DNA of 64,000 bases from Xestospongia bergquistia. Lineage: Eukaryota; Porifera; Demospongiae; Haplosclerida; Petrosiidae. How positions within the stretch are numbered: the stretch's first letter is position 1; each line of letters starts with the position of its first letter. The notes beneath the pieces are model-generated. The model had not been told where the DNA came from, searched no databases, and saw only the letters and a list, made by a program, of their open reading frames with translations. The DNA is taken from positions 3,995,677 to 4,059,676 of the forward strand of contig OZ014419.1 in NCBI GenBank assembly GCA_963965975.1, read 5' to 3'. Both the position numbers and the translations under genes were made by a program. This document shows positions 22,845 to 35,299 of this stretch, one piece after another.

Positions 22845-23529
22845 TATATCTAGCTTGCCCAACTTAGCTTTTAAATTCAGTGAGCTTTAGCCCTTAGTTT
22901 TAGTGCATCTGTTATCTGAACTAAGCCTGTTATAAGTCTTTTTTAAACATAATACTCACTAGGCCTTTTCTCTGTAATATATAGACTTTAGTAACCAGTA
23001 TATTTAGTACAATGTAGCAAGTGTGAATAAAACTAGTCAAGTGTTTTTATTTAGTAAAAGCCTATTTCCCCCCATTGTGTCTACTTTTGTATCACTATCA
23101 GCTTGTAATGGTAAGACAATTCCTCTTCTCTTGCACTTATTGTGTAGTGCATTACAGCATACAGGTGTATAGATCTCTCTATTATTGATAGCCTATTATC
23201 CTTTTATTATAGTAAATTGTTTTCAAAGTATATTTTATTCCCTATAAACTTACTATATGAACAATATAAACATAGTTACTACCACCTATTAAATTTATTT
23301 ATCCTATATTCACAGTGTTCTAATAATATATCCTCATATAGTACATAACTGTATATCATGAAATATTAAACATCTGTTGAGTATTCCCTACCTTCTTTGT
23401 ATCATAAAGACAGTCTAAACTTAATTTGATTTTACTCAGTCTTCCTAATATCCCACACCAACTCTGTCTTTTTATTTCTTTACATTGTCCCTTGATGTAT
23501 CCATCATTATATCCTGTAAGTAACCATGT
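22845..23529. other. AT-rich intergenic, nothing recognised
   Basis: Only simple AT-rich sequence was seen between the hypothetical ORF and the minisatellite; no exon-like blocks were found on either strand. Confidence 0.4.
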
Positions 23530-24545
23530 CTCCTTAACTTTTATTATGTCTACTGTGTCCTAATGTAATTGTCCCCTCTACTGTGTGCTGTCCTGCTACA
23601 ATTTTCTAAATTAACTGATCTGTCTACTGTTTTCAAATGTAACTGTCTCATCTACTGTATCTAAATATAATTCTCCTGTCTACTGTGTCTAACATAACTG
23701 TCCAGTCTACACAGTGTTTTAGTATAATTGTCCTGTCTACTGTTATACTAATATAATTGTCCCATCTACTGGGATATAATATAGCTGTCTAATTTACTGT
23801 GTTCTAATGTAACTGTCCCGTCTACTGTGTCCTAATGTAATCATCAAGTATAATGCATCATAGTATAATTGTCCCATCTACTTTGTCCTAATGTAATTGT
23901 CTAATCTGCTGTATCCTAATGTAACTTTCCCTTCCACTGTGTCCTAACGTAATTGACAATCTACCTTGTCCTAATGTAATTGTCCAATCTACTACTTTGT
24001 CTTAGTTTAATTATGCCATTTACTATGTCTTAATGTAGTTATCCTAACTACTGTTTCCTAATGAAACCATCTGTTTACTGTGTCATAATGTAACTTTTGT
24101 ATATACTGCGTCCTAATGTAATTGTCCTATCTACTGTGTCCCCTAATACAACCATCATGTCTATTGTGTCGTAATAAAACTTTCCTGTCTAATTTGTCCT
24201 AATGTAATTGTCTCATCTACTGGGTTCTAATGTAATTGTCTTCTAATAATTGTCTGTGTTCTATTATAACATTTCATTCAACTATGTCCTAATGTAATTG
24301 CTGATCTAACGTCTTCTAAGGCAACTGTCCCATAGACTGTGTCCTAATATAAGCGCCAATCTACTGTGTTGTAATGTAACTGTCCCATCTACTATGTGCT
24401 AACATAATTTTCCCATCTGCTGTATCCGGATGAAAGTTTACATTCTACTGTGTCCTAGCATAATTTTCTCAACTACTACTGTCCTGTCTAGTGTGTCCTA
24501 ACATAATTATCAGGTCTACTACTGTGTCATAATATAACTGACTGT
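23530..24545. repeat. degenerate minisatellite, period about 28 bp
   Basis: The phrase CTACTGTGTCCTAATGTAA, followed by TTGTCCC/ACTGTCC, recurs roughly every 28 bp with many substitutions and small indels, about 35 times in 1 kb. No ORF crosses it. Both strands appear non-coding. Confidence 0.8.
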
Positions 24546-24795
24546 TTGATGCTAAAAATCACCTTAACTTGAAAAAAGGATGTGTGCAAGCTCATTTCCC
24601 TATCATTAACATAACGCTACATTTGTCAGAATCGTAAAACAGCTTTAAAAATAGCTAAAACAAATAGGTCAATATTTCTACAAAAGGCTCAAGGATCAAA
24701 TTGATCAGAACATTAAGTGCAAAGTATCTTTAAATAGGAAATGATTGAAATTTTGTTATTATTAATTCAGGCGAAAGTATCTTACTGCAAGCTAT

Positions 24796-25204
24796 TGTTA
24801 TACTGTCAATTAAAAATTGATTTTGTGGGTCCTTCAGTTGTCAGTAAGACCTTCTTCAAAAATCTTCTCATTGACTGTGGAGCCACCATGTCACCATCAT
24901 AGTACAGCTATTGCTAATCAACCAATTAGAGCTGTTGAATAAGTAGTGACAGTGCATAGAATGGGAAATGGTTGCTACAAGGGAACTGATGGAAATGCTA
25001 GCTGAAGCTATTCATTTTAAAGCAAGTACAAATACCATGGATGCTATACAGCATTCTCTGCTTTCTTGTGCAAAAAAGAATCCCTTTTCCTACAATCAAG
25101 ACATAAAAGAAAACCACACCCAAATGTCCCAGACACTTTCTCCAGTCCCTCCTTTGGTGTTGTCAGGCAAGGAAAGAAATACAGGACCCTTAGCATTTCA
25201 TTAA
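24796..25204 (+). pseudogene. decayed copy of the Roc-like GTPase exon
   Basis: The sequence parallels the start of the 13369 exon in order but in shifting frames: IDFVGPSVVSKTFFKNLL (P-loop region), then a frameshift, STAIANQPIRAVE (compare DSTALAMRPVRAIE), a stop, then TRELMEMLAEAI (compare GLDLLKMLSDAI) continuing to 25204. The P-loop Gly-Lys is lost (VVSKT instead of CVGKT). It stops before the DSGGQ motif. It shows that the ankyrin-GTPase family has other copies in this genome. Confidence 0.65.
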
Positions 25205-27913
25205 AAACATGACAAAAAACCAAATCCAAAATCAAAGATAACAAAATAGTTAAGATACTCTATCTAAACAATTACATCATCTTTCACTCAGAAGAGTGGT
25301 TTTTGTTAAAGTAGATGATTCTATTCAGCTAATAAATGATTCTAGGTTTTCAAGAGTGATATAGTTGCTCCACAATCAGCCAAACAGGAAAACATTCTGC
25401 AACTCTCTAAAAATACTCACATTAAAATGAGAGGTGCAGCTTCTCAACAATTTTTGTTCAACCTGGATACAAATATTGGACAGTAAGTGTCAACTACAAT
25501 TTTATGATGTATGTGGAGTTTTACACATGGAAATACAATCATAGTGATTGTATACAAGTTAACAAACTGACTGTCAAATAAGCTATACTAAATCAATTGT
25601 TGGTTGCCTTAAGAGCTTAGAATGAGTAATTTCTAATAACTACATAAATATTGTTCAGTGTTTCTTTATGTTCACTACAAAGGTTTTAGCACCCTTTGTA
25701 ACTTGCTGCAGTAGCTAGTGTCCCTCACATGCATAAGCCAACCCATAAAATTAATATTAAATATTAATAATCAACCACATCATAAATAATTGATTAAATG
25801 CTATACTTAAGGCCTCTGTAGTTCTTTTTCAGATAAGAAAATATTACTATTGTTCAAGTAACAATTTTGGGGCATACTTATTATATTTGACCTCAACATT
25901 AATTTTGTTCATAAAATCTTGTTTAAAACCACAAATTCACATACATGACAATGCAATAAGCTAATTGACATGTTAATATTGATTATAATGTAATGAATAA
26001 AATAAATATTGATTCTTGCTCATAATATTTGTTTATTATTTGTTAGTATGCATATCAGTGGTTCTGTGCAAATCTCCTTGTAGAGGTTGTGGGTCTACTA
26101 CTTTTTCATTTATCATGATAGTTCTGTATAAAGAATAGTTACTTTTTAAAGAGATATAGTTGTGCATAATATTTATTATACATTTTAAGAACCCTTACAT
26201 GGGATGTTTATACATAGGCTTAGGAATTGTGTGGCTGAAATAGTTATTTCCCTATGTATTCACTTAACACGAGAATGTAAGTCTAGCAATTTTGCTTCAG
26301 TTTCTTAGTAGATTATCAGAATGCCTTAAATCCACGACATCTACTGAACAAATTATTATTAGAAAATAAAGATATGACTAATGATTAACAGTTTATAGTT
26401 CCCTTGAGAATAATGCTTTAAACCATTATCAATATGAAAGAGTAAGATGCTTTCTACCATATGTGAAGCAAATTCTCTTGCCATCATTCGTTGATGGAAC
26501 AGTGCCAAGAATTACACCAAAGTCATCAAGTGCTCTTTCTCACATTTAGCAAGAGAGTATCTAGAGACAAAACTAGAGCTGCAACCCAGCAACTTTGGAA
26601 TCCTGTTATTGACTCTGATTTTAGTTCATATCCAAGTTCACACATTTTTTTGCAAAGCTCCAACAAAATAAGCTACTAAATAGAAAAGTATTTCCAGTTC
26701 TATTTCACATGTTAAATATACTAGAAATAAATTTTTTGCATAACATTTTACATGAACAAATAGGCACACACCTCCTTATGCTGACAATTGAGTTAAAATG
26801 TTAAGCAACCCATAAAACTACTTACTTCTGCCTACAACTTATATTTAATTCCAATACCATTTCAATGGTATAGATGCTTTGGTGTGTATTTCGAATCATT
26901 AAAGAATTTTGGTTTAAAATTTATAAATTACTCAATGACTTACAATGTCTGTTGTATAACTGCTGGTAGCCTAATAAATGACAAGTTATTGTTGATAGTA
27001 GTCTCTTTACACAAGTGTTCTAGTGAGGGTACTACATAAAGATTATTACATAAACAATTATTTTATTAGAAGGAAATAAACATTTTCTAAGTAAATGCTC
27101 AATATCTTCAATACCAAGAATGCAAACAAGATAGTAGGAATGGAAATTAAATCATCCATACATAATAGCACAAAAACAGAATGCAACAATATATTTAACA
27201 TAATAGATGAACATCCTTAACTGTTCGTACTACCTGTGCAATTATGTGGGATGATACAATGGCCATCCCTACGATATTGTTAACATTTTTTGTATTGCAC
27301 TGATATTAGCCATACCTACATCAAGTTTACTTTATTTTCAAAAAATGTCTATTCATTTTCTTATTTTTTAAATGTAAGCATTTTGATAGCAAACAGAAAG
27401 AGCTATAGAAGGCAAAGATATTTAAAAGCTATACATTATAGTTAAAAGCATTACATCAATGAATTTGTTTTCCAAACTTATTATTGAGTTATTGAGTTAA
27501 CATGAGCCAAAAACAGCAGAGGCAGAGGCAAAAAGAGGAACAAACTCAAATTTTAACCAATAGTGTCTGTGATACTTGTCATAATGAAGTGATTATTATA
27601 GAAAAATATATTGTAAAGAATTAGAGGATTTTGATCAGTTTCTATGAATAAATTTTAATAAAGAATCTGGGACATCCCTACATAGGCAGTGCTACCAAGT
27701 GCCTAGATAAGTCAATAATATCCAAGAAGTATAAAGTATGTGTACATGTATACTCTAAGTTTTATATTGTATCTCAGGCTAGGCATAAGCTATAAAGAAA
27801 TGGTTTGCACCATTAAATACATGTTATAACTTTCACAAACTTTATAGAAAACTAGCTATTCAATAAAGTAATAAACTAGAATTCCGATAAAAAGTGAAGT
27901 GTTCTTTACCTTT
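25205..27913. other. long AT-rich gap without recognisable genes
   Basis: An open frame at 26491-26679 has no recognisable motif. Homology with the GTPase gene may fade out just after 25204. I see no repeats, RNA genes or consistent exon chains in the remaining 2.7 kb. Confidence 0.4.
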
Positions 27914-29324
27914 TTACCATGACATCACATCACACATAATTTGCATATCAGACAAATGCTCATGCAAACGTTCTCTAACTGTAACAGAAATAATCAGAAA
28001 CAGTGGCAAATGGGTTTAATTTACAAGGCCACACTACGAAAATATTCAAGCTACAATGCCAAGCCTAGGTTAGGATGATAATGTTTTTCATTAACCTCTT
28101 CTTGAACAGGGTATACATATGATTAACACATTTACTGTCTCTAGGTATTACAGTAGTACACATACCTAAGTGAAGTGTGTATGTGTCATCAAATGTCATT
28201 AATGTGTGATGATGTTTCTCTTTAGATTGGTTTCGGCTGTAACATAATCAGCAACATAATTATTAACATAATTATACATGATACAAGTTATAAAATATAT
28301 ACTACACAATGCTACATAAAAGGAAATGGCAATATCAATTGATTAAAGTAAGCATCTATTTATCTATGAAAGGGAGACTAGAAAGTAGAAACTGTCCATG
28401 TTGCAAAAAATTCTTACCATGATCATCACACAATTACCAAATTTGAATTAGGCTTATAAATTCCTCAATACATTTGGGAGGACCAATAATTATGAACACA
28501 TTTCTGACAGAAAAACATACCATATGTCTAAATTGAAGCAATAAAATCGGAACGATGCAGTTTTAATTACCCAACACCTCCACTCTCCACAAACAACTAG
28601 TTCAGATCCAAGAAGACACAGCCCCACTCTCCTTCTAGGACAAGGACCTATATCAAATGGTTTCAGCTTCAAAACATGTTTTATATCTAAACAAAGAAAC
28701 AATAAAAGACACAGTATGATGTAGTCATGTAATCTTTTCTGACCTGTGTTAAAAATAAATAAATCTGAATAAAAAAAATTATTTCCTGTACTATATAAAT
28801 AAATAACAGATTCTTCTCCATATGGTATAGCTTGTAAACTCTGCCTACCAGGTGGGTGATACCCAGTTGTTTCTAATTTCTTCCATTCACTAGTACCTAA
28901 ATATTTAAGTTAAGTGACAGTTGTATAATAGACTTCTAGCCAAAATTATATTCATAAAATCCATCATCATCTTCATTAGGAAAAGGACCTAAAGTATAAA
29001 CAAATATAAAAATAAGCAGATAACCTAACATGTTGTATATATATAACTTTACATTCAATGTATCCATATTATTTTATTATCTACGTTGGCCACAGATTTA
29101 GTATATCATATAGGATAAAAACATAATAATTATGAAGTATATGCAGAAGTGCACATGTACTTTATACATATAATATGTAATTAAGGAAACATTTCTGCAA
29201 CTTACATTTCCCTCCAAAAACAATAATGCGTCCATTGCTGTACACACTAGAATGAAAATCCCTAGCCAAAGGCATCACTAGTCTAGCTCTCTTCCATCTG
29301 ACTCTATCATCCAGACATGACTCT
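27914..29324 (-). CDS. kelch-repeat protein, KLHDC3-like, 3' exons
   Basis: Minus-strand exons with matching phases: 29206-29324, 28941-28988, 28744-28896 and 28571-28686. They encode successive kelch blades: MPLARDFHSSVYSNGRIIVF with GGK, FPNEDDDGFYEYNFGTSEWK, TTGYHPPGRQSLQAIPYGEE, and KPFDIGPCPRRRVGLCLLGS with ELVVCG. The RDFHS and GPCPRRR signatures are those of KLHDC3, a substrate receptor of CUL2 ubiquitin ligases. Two more likely exons are 28166-28236 (ending TLMTFDDTYTLHL) and 27914-27978 (RERLHEHLSDMQIMCDVMSW, then stop); the link between these and the 28571 exon is not resolved. The 28941 exon would use a GC donor. The 5' kelch repeats were not found upstream, so the gene is partial or truncated. 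Confidence 0.65.
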
Positions 29325-30189
29325 CTAGATTAAACGACAATAGTTCTGATGTGTACAGAAGAGTAGGGCCTGTACTGTCCAATGTAGTACCTCCCTATGT
29401 AGTAGAATTATACATAGACATAATGTTAACCTTATACATGTACCAGAGGTTGAAGTTATAAATATGTATAGATATACATTGGACTGACTTGTATATACAT
29501 AATAGGACCATTTGTAGTACACACGTGAGCATAACGACCTAACAAATGAAATCATTAATTAAAACATTTTTATAACTGCAAATTTAGATTAGGTTATCTC
29601 AAAACAAGATTTTTTAAAAAAAGAGTAAGGTTACGTTAAAATAAACTAGATAAGTACAGTAACATTGGATAAAGAAAAGTTTCATTAACATGTCCATCAT
29701 TGTAAAATCTAAGGTCAAAAAATGGCTGCAATATGTGTCCATAAGATAGACAATACATAGATACGGCATTCCAAACTGGACAAAATTATATTGACAATAA
29801 TGCCATTAGTTCATTGCGTGATCGTGGTGATCAACAGACTGTCTGACAAGATCGTCATGCTCAACAATACTATCTGATCATTCATCGTTCTCATCAGCAG
29901 ACAAAATCGCCATGCTCAAACAAAATCGTAGTGGGCAAATCTTACCCCGCCCAACGAGTAGACGTCACCTGTCGTCATATGCTTTGTTAATGAGATTAAT
30001 TATTATTAATTATTAAATTGCTAGCAATCTATATCTACACATTGTTACGATACTTCAGATAATAGAGACTCTTGTACTGTAGATAACTTTGATAGTGCCT
30101 AAGAGAGTGGCATGCTTTCTTTTTAAAAGAATTTAGAATAGTTATGCCAACATGTAATCGATTAGGTTTACTACTTCGATGAGGTCTTG
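29325..30189. other. upstream of the kelch exons; no further kelch blades found
   Basis: The minus strand near 29330-29400 can be read as LDSTGPTLLYTSELLSFNLE, which resembles a kelch blade, but in a different frame from the 29206 exon, so it may be a frame-shifted part. At 29830-29960 the phrases CGTGGTGATCAACAGAC, ATCGTCATGCTCAACA and ATCGCCATGCTCAAACA recur as short imperfect repeats in less AT-rich DNA. No promoter was assigned. Confidence 0.35.
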
Positions 30190-30299
30190 AGTCTGAAACA
30201 AATTTATAAGTCGTTTTAATTGCAATGGCCAATGAAGTCTACTAAAGGGTCAGCCTTGGCATAATTATAAAATAAACCTGGAAGGAGAGGAAGAATTTG

Positions 30300-30650
30300 G
30301 TTTGGGAAGTTTTGTGTTGAGATAATTAAAGAAGATTGGAATAATGATCAGATATCAGTGTACTAGAATGTTTAAATGATATGATCAAGTCAGTGATAAG
30401 TGTTATTAGAGACAACTCTATCAGTCTAAGATGTTTTTATCTTTGTGGATGGATTTCTCGATGCATTGAACAAGGTTTGCATTTAAAATAAATTTATACA
30501 GATATATATAGCATCTTTCACGACAATCATCTCTTGTACACAGAGGGCCACCCAACTGTTTTACTGAATAACAAGCTGGTAAAGGGATTGCTTGAACTTC
30601 CTATATTAAATATAGTTTTAGGTGGCTTTAATTGTGCCGCAGACATTAAT
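30300..30650 (+). pseudogene. coding-like remnant in the left arm of the inverted repeat
   Basis: Plus-strand blocks read FGKFCVEIIKEDWNNDQIS, then with a one-base shift LECLNDMIKSVISVIRDNSI and RCFYLCGWISRCIEQGLHL, then FHDNHLLYTEGHPTVLLNNK and LVKGLLELPILNIVLGGFNC before a stop. The right arm preserves the same text with more damage. I do not recognise the protein; the composition suggests a soluble alpha-helical domain. Confidence 0.35.
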
Positions 30651-31664
30651 TAATTAGGTCTTCACTTAATACTACATCAGGTCTATCAATGTCACCAGTA
30701 TAATGAGAAATTCAATTCAACACAATGTGAAGATTTAAATAACTAACTTGGAACGTTATTGATCACTGTTACTAGTTATGTTAGAATACCACTATCATGA
30801 GATGTGGTGCAATCCAGCATACAAATATTATATCCTACAGTAATAAATTTCATTATCATACATTTGTGAATTAAGCTAAGTTTACTGATACAGTACTAAG
30901 GTTAGAAACTTATTAATTTCATTTTTAAGACTATGAGCATTCCACAGGATGAGAAAGAAAGCATGAAGTTAATCTGTTGTGGCAGAAACAGGTGAATAAG
31001 GGGAAGGGAATTATGTAGAAAAAAACATTTATTTCAGGTACCAACAACGGAACATTGGCTGGAAAAGTTTACACTATGTGTAATGTCAAAATCAAAAGTA
31101 GGTGTGATTCTATGAAAGATCAAGCAAGCAACATGATTAGATACTTGTCATTTAAACGGAATGAATCTGATAAGATGGATTTGGAAGGGTAGATGTGGTA
31201 TGGTGTGTCATTTGTGTCAAAGTAAAAATTTATATTGTTTAGTTCTGGAATGCATTCTTTAGATATAATTATAATAATAATGCACAATAATTCATAATTC
31301 ATTATTAAGTTTAGTTATTGGATAACATATTAAATGCATTATATATAATGCACAATTATTATTATCATTAATTATAAATAATTTATGTTTATTACAATTA
31401 TGATTTGGGTAGTCAATTCTGTTACAAAATCACTCAGCTTATATATAATATAGCTATTAAATAATAGATCCCTGAACTTGCAGACACACAGCCACATATA
31501 ATTTTTTTTACCTAAACATAGAGACTGCAAAATTGATGGTACCACACATAATATAATTAATTGCATAGAGTATCATGAATGACACAAGTACATGTGGCAT
31601 CTTTATATCTCAGTAAATCTTTTTCTTATATGAATGGTCTATGAAAAATACTTTGATTTGAAAC

Positions 31665-32070
31665 TTATAGCTAATCACTAATCACAATAACAATGACTCT
31701 GTCTATACCAGACTGACTCTAGGTAAACTACTCATATTAAGGTCAGTTTAGTTTGACCAAATTTATACAAAATACCCTGCAGAGTGATGTGGCATACACA
31801 ATGACTTTATATTGTATTCATACTCACTCTTAATTATGTGTACTCAACTAGACTGACCTAATATGGGTAGTGTACCTAGACTCAGTCTAATATAACATGA
31901 TTATGTTAATGAAATTGGCCACCTAGCTAGGAGTGACATCTGCTAGGTTTTGTCCATTCACAATTTCTGATTTGAAACTTAGCTAATCACTAATCACAAT
32001 AACAATGAGTCTGTCTATATCAGACTAACTCTTGGTAAACTACTCATATTAAGGTCAGTTAAGTTTGACC
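31665..32070. repeat. direct repeat of about 105 bp inside the inverted-repeat centre
   Basis: The segment GATTTGAAACTT...AGCTAATCACTAATCACAAT...CTCATATTAAGGTCAGTT occurs at about 31665-31765 and again at 31967-32065 with few differences. Confidence 0.8.
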
Positions 32071-33025
32071 ATAACCTACTCATGATCAACCCTGATTCAG
32101 TGTAATTGAAAAAAGTTATCATAGGGTATTCAAGTACAAAGAGACTGTCACCTCTAAAACCTCTGCCAAGGGGACTAAAGAAATGGCAGTTCTCTTTACT
32201 ATCTGTACATGTTTTGAAGTGATACAAGATGCTGATGACAAGAACCCAGAGGCAATATGTATAGTCTGCCTACAAAAATTTTTAACCTTAGTCATCTATC
32301 AGGAAACTTAGCTTAATTCACAAATGTATGATAATGAATTTATTACTTCACTTAATTGAGCTCAATTTTAGTTGTTAAATATTTCATCAAAGGATAGGAA
32401 ATAGAATTGGAATATTTTTGTAAAAGTTCAAAATAGAATATGAAATTACAATGGATGTCCACCTTCAGCTTCTGTAGGTTGTTATTTAGTAAAACAGTTG
32501 ATGGCCTTGTGTGTACAAGAGATGGTTGTCATGAAAGATGGTATCTGCCTAAATTTGACTTATAGAGTTATCTCTTAATAATACTAATTGCTGGCTTTAT
32601 CATATCATCTGAGCATTCTAGTACACTGATATTTGATCATTATTCCAATCTTCTTTAATTATCTCAACACAAAACTTCCCAAACCAAATTCTTCCCCTCC
32701 TTCCAGGTTTATTTTATAACTATGCCAAGGCTGACACTTTAGTAGATTTCATTGGCCATTGCAATTAAAACAACTTATAAATTTGTAACAAATAAATTTG
32801 TTATATCTTATTTAATTTATTGTGTAGGTATTGTATAGGATTTGAAACTTGAATCCTGTTTTTATCTTTGAACATGTAAGTAATAATATTATACCTCTTC
32901 TATGTTATGGTCTTTAATACTTCTAAAGTATGATCATTGAACTGTTGACACATATGACTGTATTAGCTTACCTCAGAGAAACAGTTAATTATGTTAGCTG
33001 TACAATGTAGTTATACTATTTTATC

Positions 33026-33350
33026 ACACCATATGCAGCACATGTATTCGTCTCTAGTTCAGTAGTAGGTAGTGTATTAGTGATCATATCAACATTCTCA
33101 TATTGAGGGATAACTTAATGAGGGACAATATCTGTTAGTATATTAACAGGAGATAGTACAGTTCCTAAAGTGTAATAACATGTTATATTCAAGTGAGATC
33201 ATTAGTCAATACTATGTATATCAAAACACACACACACACACACACTATTATTGGTCAATTATTATATCATACCATATGCAGCACATGTGGTTATCTCTAG
33301 TTCAGTAGTATGATGATAATTAGTAATATTCTCATATTGAGGTTTATCAA
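33026..33350 (-). pseudogene. two orphan copies of a receptor-like C-terminal tail exon
   Basis: Segments 33026-33165 and 33268-33350 repeat the phrase ACCATATGCAGCACATGT with neighbouring sequence. It encodes, on the minus strand, the tail ELEMNTCAAYGVI seen in the receptor-like copies at 33427 and 39535. Both are incomplete and follow the tail of the 33427 copy, suggesting local tandem duplication of the last exon. Confidence 0.55.
33227..33244. repeat. (CA)n microsatellite
   Basis: A short uninterrupted run of ACACAC between the two orphan tail copies. Confidence 0.85.
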
Positions 33351-33426
33351 TAATTATGTATAGTATCAATATATTGTATGCTATCTAGTATGTAAGAGAG
33401 TGTGTATAATATAGAGTAGCTGTTTT

Positions 33427-35193
33427 TTAATATTTTATCACACCATATGCAGCACATGTCTTAATCTCTAATTCAGTAGTAGGTAGTGTATTTAGTGATC
33501 ATATGGACATTCTCATATTGAAGTATAACTCGATGAGGAACAGTATCTGTTAGTGGATTAATAGGAGATGGTTTAGTACCTGCAATGTATAATATCGTTT
33601 GCAAACTATTTCCACTGTTAGTATTACCTTGTCTCAATGACTTAGTCTGAACAGTCATATGTATCTGTAGTCATGCAAACAGAACTTGTGGATACAGGAC
33701 AAGTCATCTGACAAAAAGATGTGCAAGTTGGTCCCAATCCAGTAATAGTGATATCAGTAGATGATATTGCCCAGTCATCTGATAATGTGTACTCCTCTCA
33801 ATATCGTATACATACATATTATATATACCAGTAGGTAGATCAGATGTACATCCAATTACTGTACTACTACATACTGGAGAACACATCAATGATATGTTAG
33901 TACTGTAGGTAGAGGAGATTAATGAAATAAGACAGCCTTTAACAAAATCTCCTCTTATAAAGTGACAGCTGTAACATGTTCTACCAATAGTACTTAGGTC
34001 ACTATATAGAGTAGCTTCAGTAATATCATATGTACCTAATGAATGAGAAAATATTTATAAGTCATTTATAATGTACTTACTTAGTATAGTTGATTCTGTT
34101 ACATCCATAACAGCTCCACTTGGTAATGATAAACTCATTCTTGTCTTCCATATTTTATTCTCAGTTATATTTATGATATAGATGGTAACAACAATAACTC
34201 CTTTATCAGTTATAATTATTGGATTATTTAGAAATATAGTAGAATTATCTTCATTGTATATAACAACATCTAGTTGAGCTGATTCCACTGTATGTGGACA
34301 TTGTTGAAGTTCCTAATATCACAAACATGAGGTATCTAGAGATATTGTAATGTAACTTACCAAATCATATATTGCTATATTAAGTAGCCAACTATTGACT
34401 GATCTGTAGTTGTTAAAATACTTATATTAGCTAAAATCAGAGTAATAAATGTTATGTTAGTAACCATAGTGATAATACCTCCTGGTACATGTAATGATAT
34501 AGTACTTATCTTTCCTACTCCAGCTGAGTTATTACCAGCTATACTAATTGTATATATGCATATGCCAAATTGGTTTAGGAGATAAAACTATGTTGTAGAA
34601 GATGTTGTGTTCTGTGTAACTAGTTCTCCATAAGTAACATTGATAATATAACCAGGTACGGATACCAGAGAGAAAGGAAGAGACCAGGAACAGTTTATAT
34701 ACTGACTTTATACAAGACATATCAAGTTGTTGACAGCAGCTAGTTCACCTAATGAGAGGAGATATAATGACATATATCAGAGAGTGTGTTATCTTGTATT
34801 CTCAGACTAGATTCATTAAAGTTGTAATAACTCATGTTACCATTCACAAATCCTGCAGCATTACATCTCACTACTGTATTGTTATATTGAGGATATCCAG
34901 GTATAGTAAGATTAGACTGTTGTGATCCATCTCCGTTTGTAAGTTGAATAATGTCATTATTAGCAGAACCTGTTCCATTAACATACTAAGTAATACTAAA
35001 ACCAGTATAATCAACTGAACATTGGTAATGTGCTAGTTGATAGACTTCAATGTTAGGAGATGGAGTAAATATGAACTGAATAGCTACATAATAAAACTAA
35101 ATAAAATAGTACATTAGTTATTAATATAATTATACCTGTACATATTAATATAATAGATACTAACAATATCAGTAGTAGCCATGTTGTCTTCAC
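33427..35193 (-). pseudogene. Ig/FN3 receptor-like gene, broken copy A
   Basis: Minus-strand exon-like blocks: 35136-35193, a signal peptide (KTTWLLLILLVSIILICT) whose expected ATG reads GTG; 34793-35083, an Ig-like domain (FIFTPSPNIEVYQLAHYQCS) with an in-frame TAG; 34479-34748, an FN3 domain (CSWSLPFSLVSVPGYIINVT, then TISIAGNNSAG) with two stops; 34361-34430; 34081-34312 (VIVVTIYIINITENKIW); 33628-34035, a Cys-rich module (TCYSCHFIRGDFVKGCLISL) with a later frameshift; and 33427-33579, the tail. The layout is that of a secreted or cell-surface adhesion/recognition protein. No membrane helix was found. The donor after the Ig exon reads AT instead of GT. Confidence 0.65.
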
Positions 35194-35299
35194 TAGATCT
35201 ATACTGATTTTATCATTACATCATTATTACATCACCACATATTATAGTAACATGCTGATAACAGTTAGTAATATAGTATATATTATACTAGACATACGT

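Larger units (their letters stand above)
30190..32800. repeat. large imperfect inverted repeat with a 1.4-kb centre
   Basis: The left arm, about 30190-30900, and the right arm, about 32270-32800, are reverse complements in the same order. Paired phrases are AAACCTGGAAGGAGAGGAAG / CTTCCCCTCCTTCCAGGTTT, GACAATCATCTCTTGTACAC / GTGTACAAGAGATGGTTGTC and ACATTTGTGAATTAAGCTAA / TTAGCTTAATTCACAAATGT. The arms differ by substitutions and deletions. An inverted duplication is the simplest explanation. Confidence 0.75.

Noticed and set aside
28490-28702. 70-codon minus-strand frame as an independent small gene
   Set aside because: It is one kelch exon (28571-28686) plus read-through into introns on both sides.
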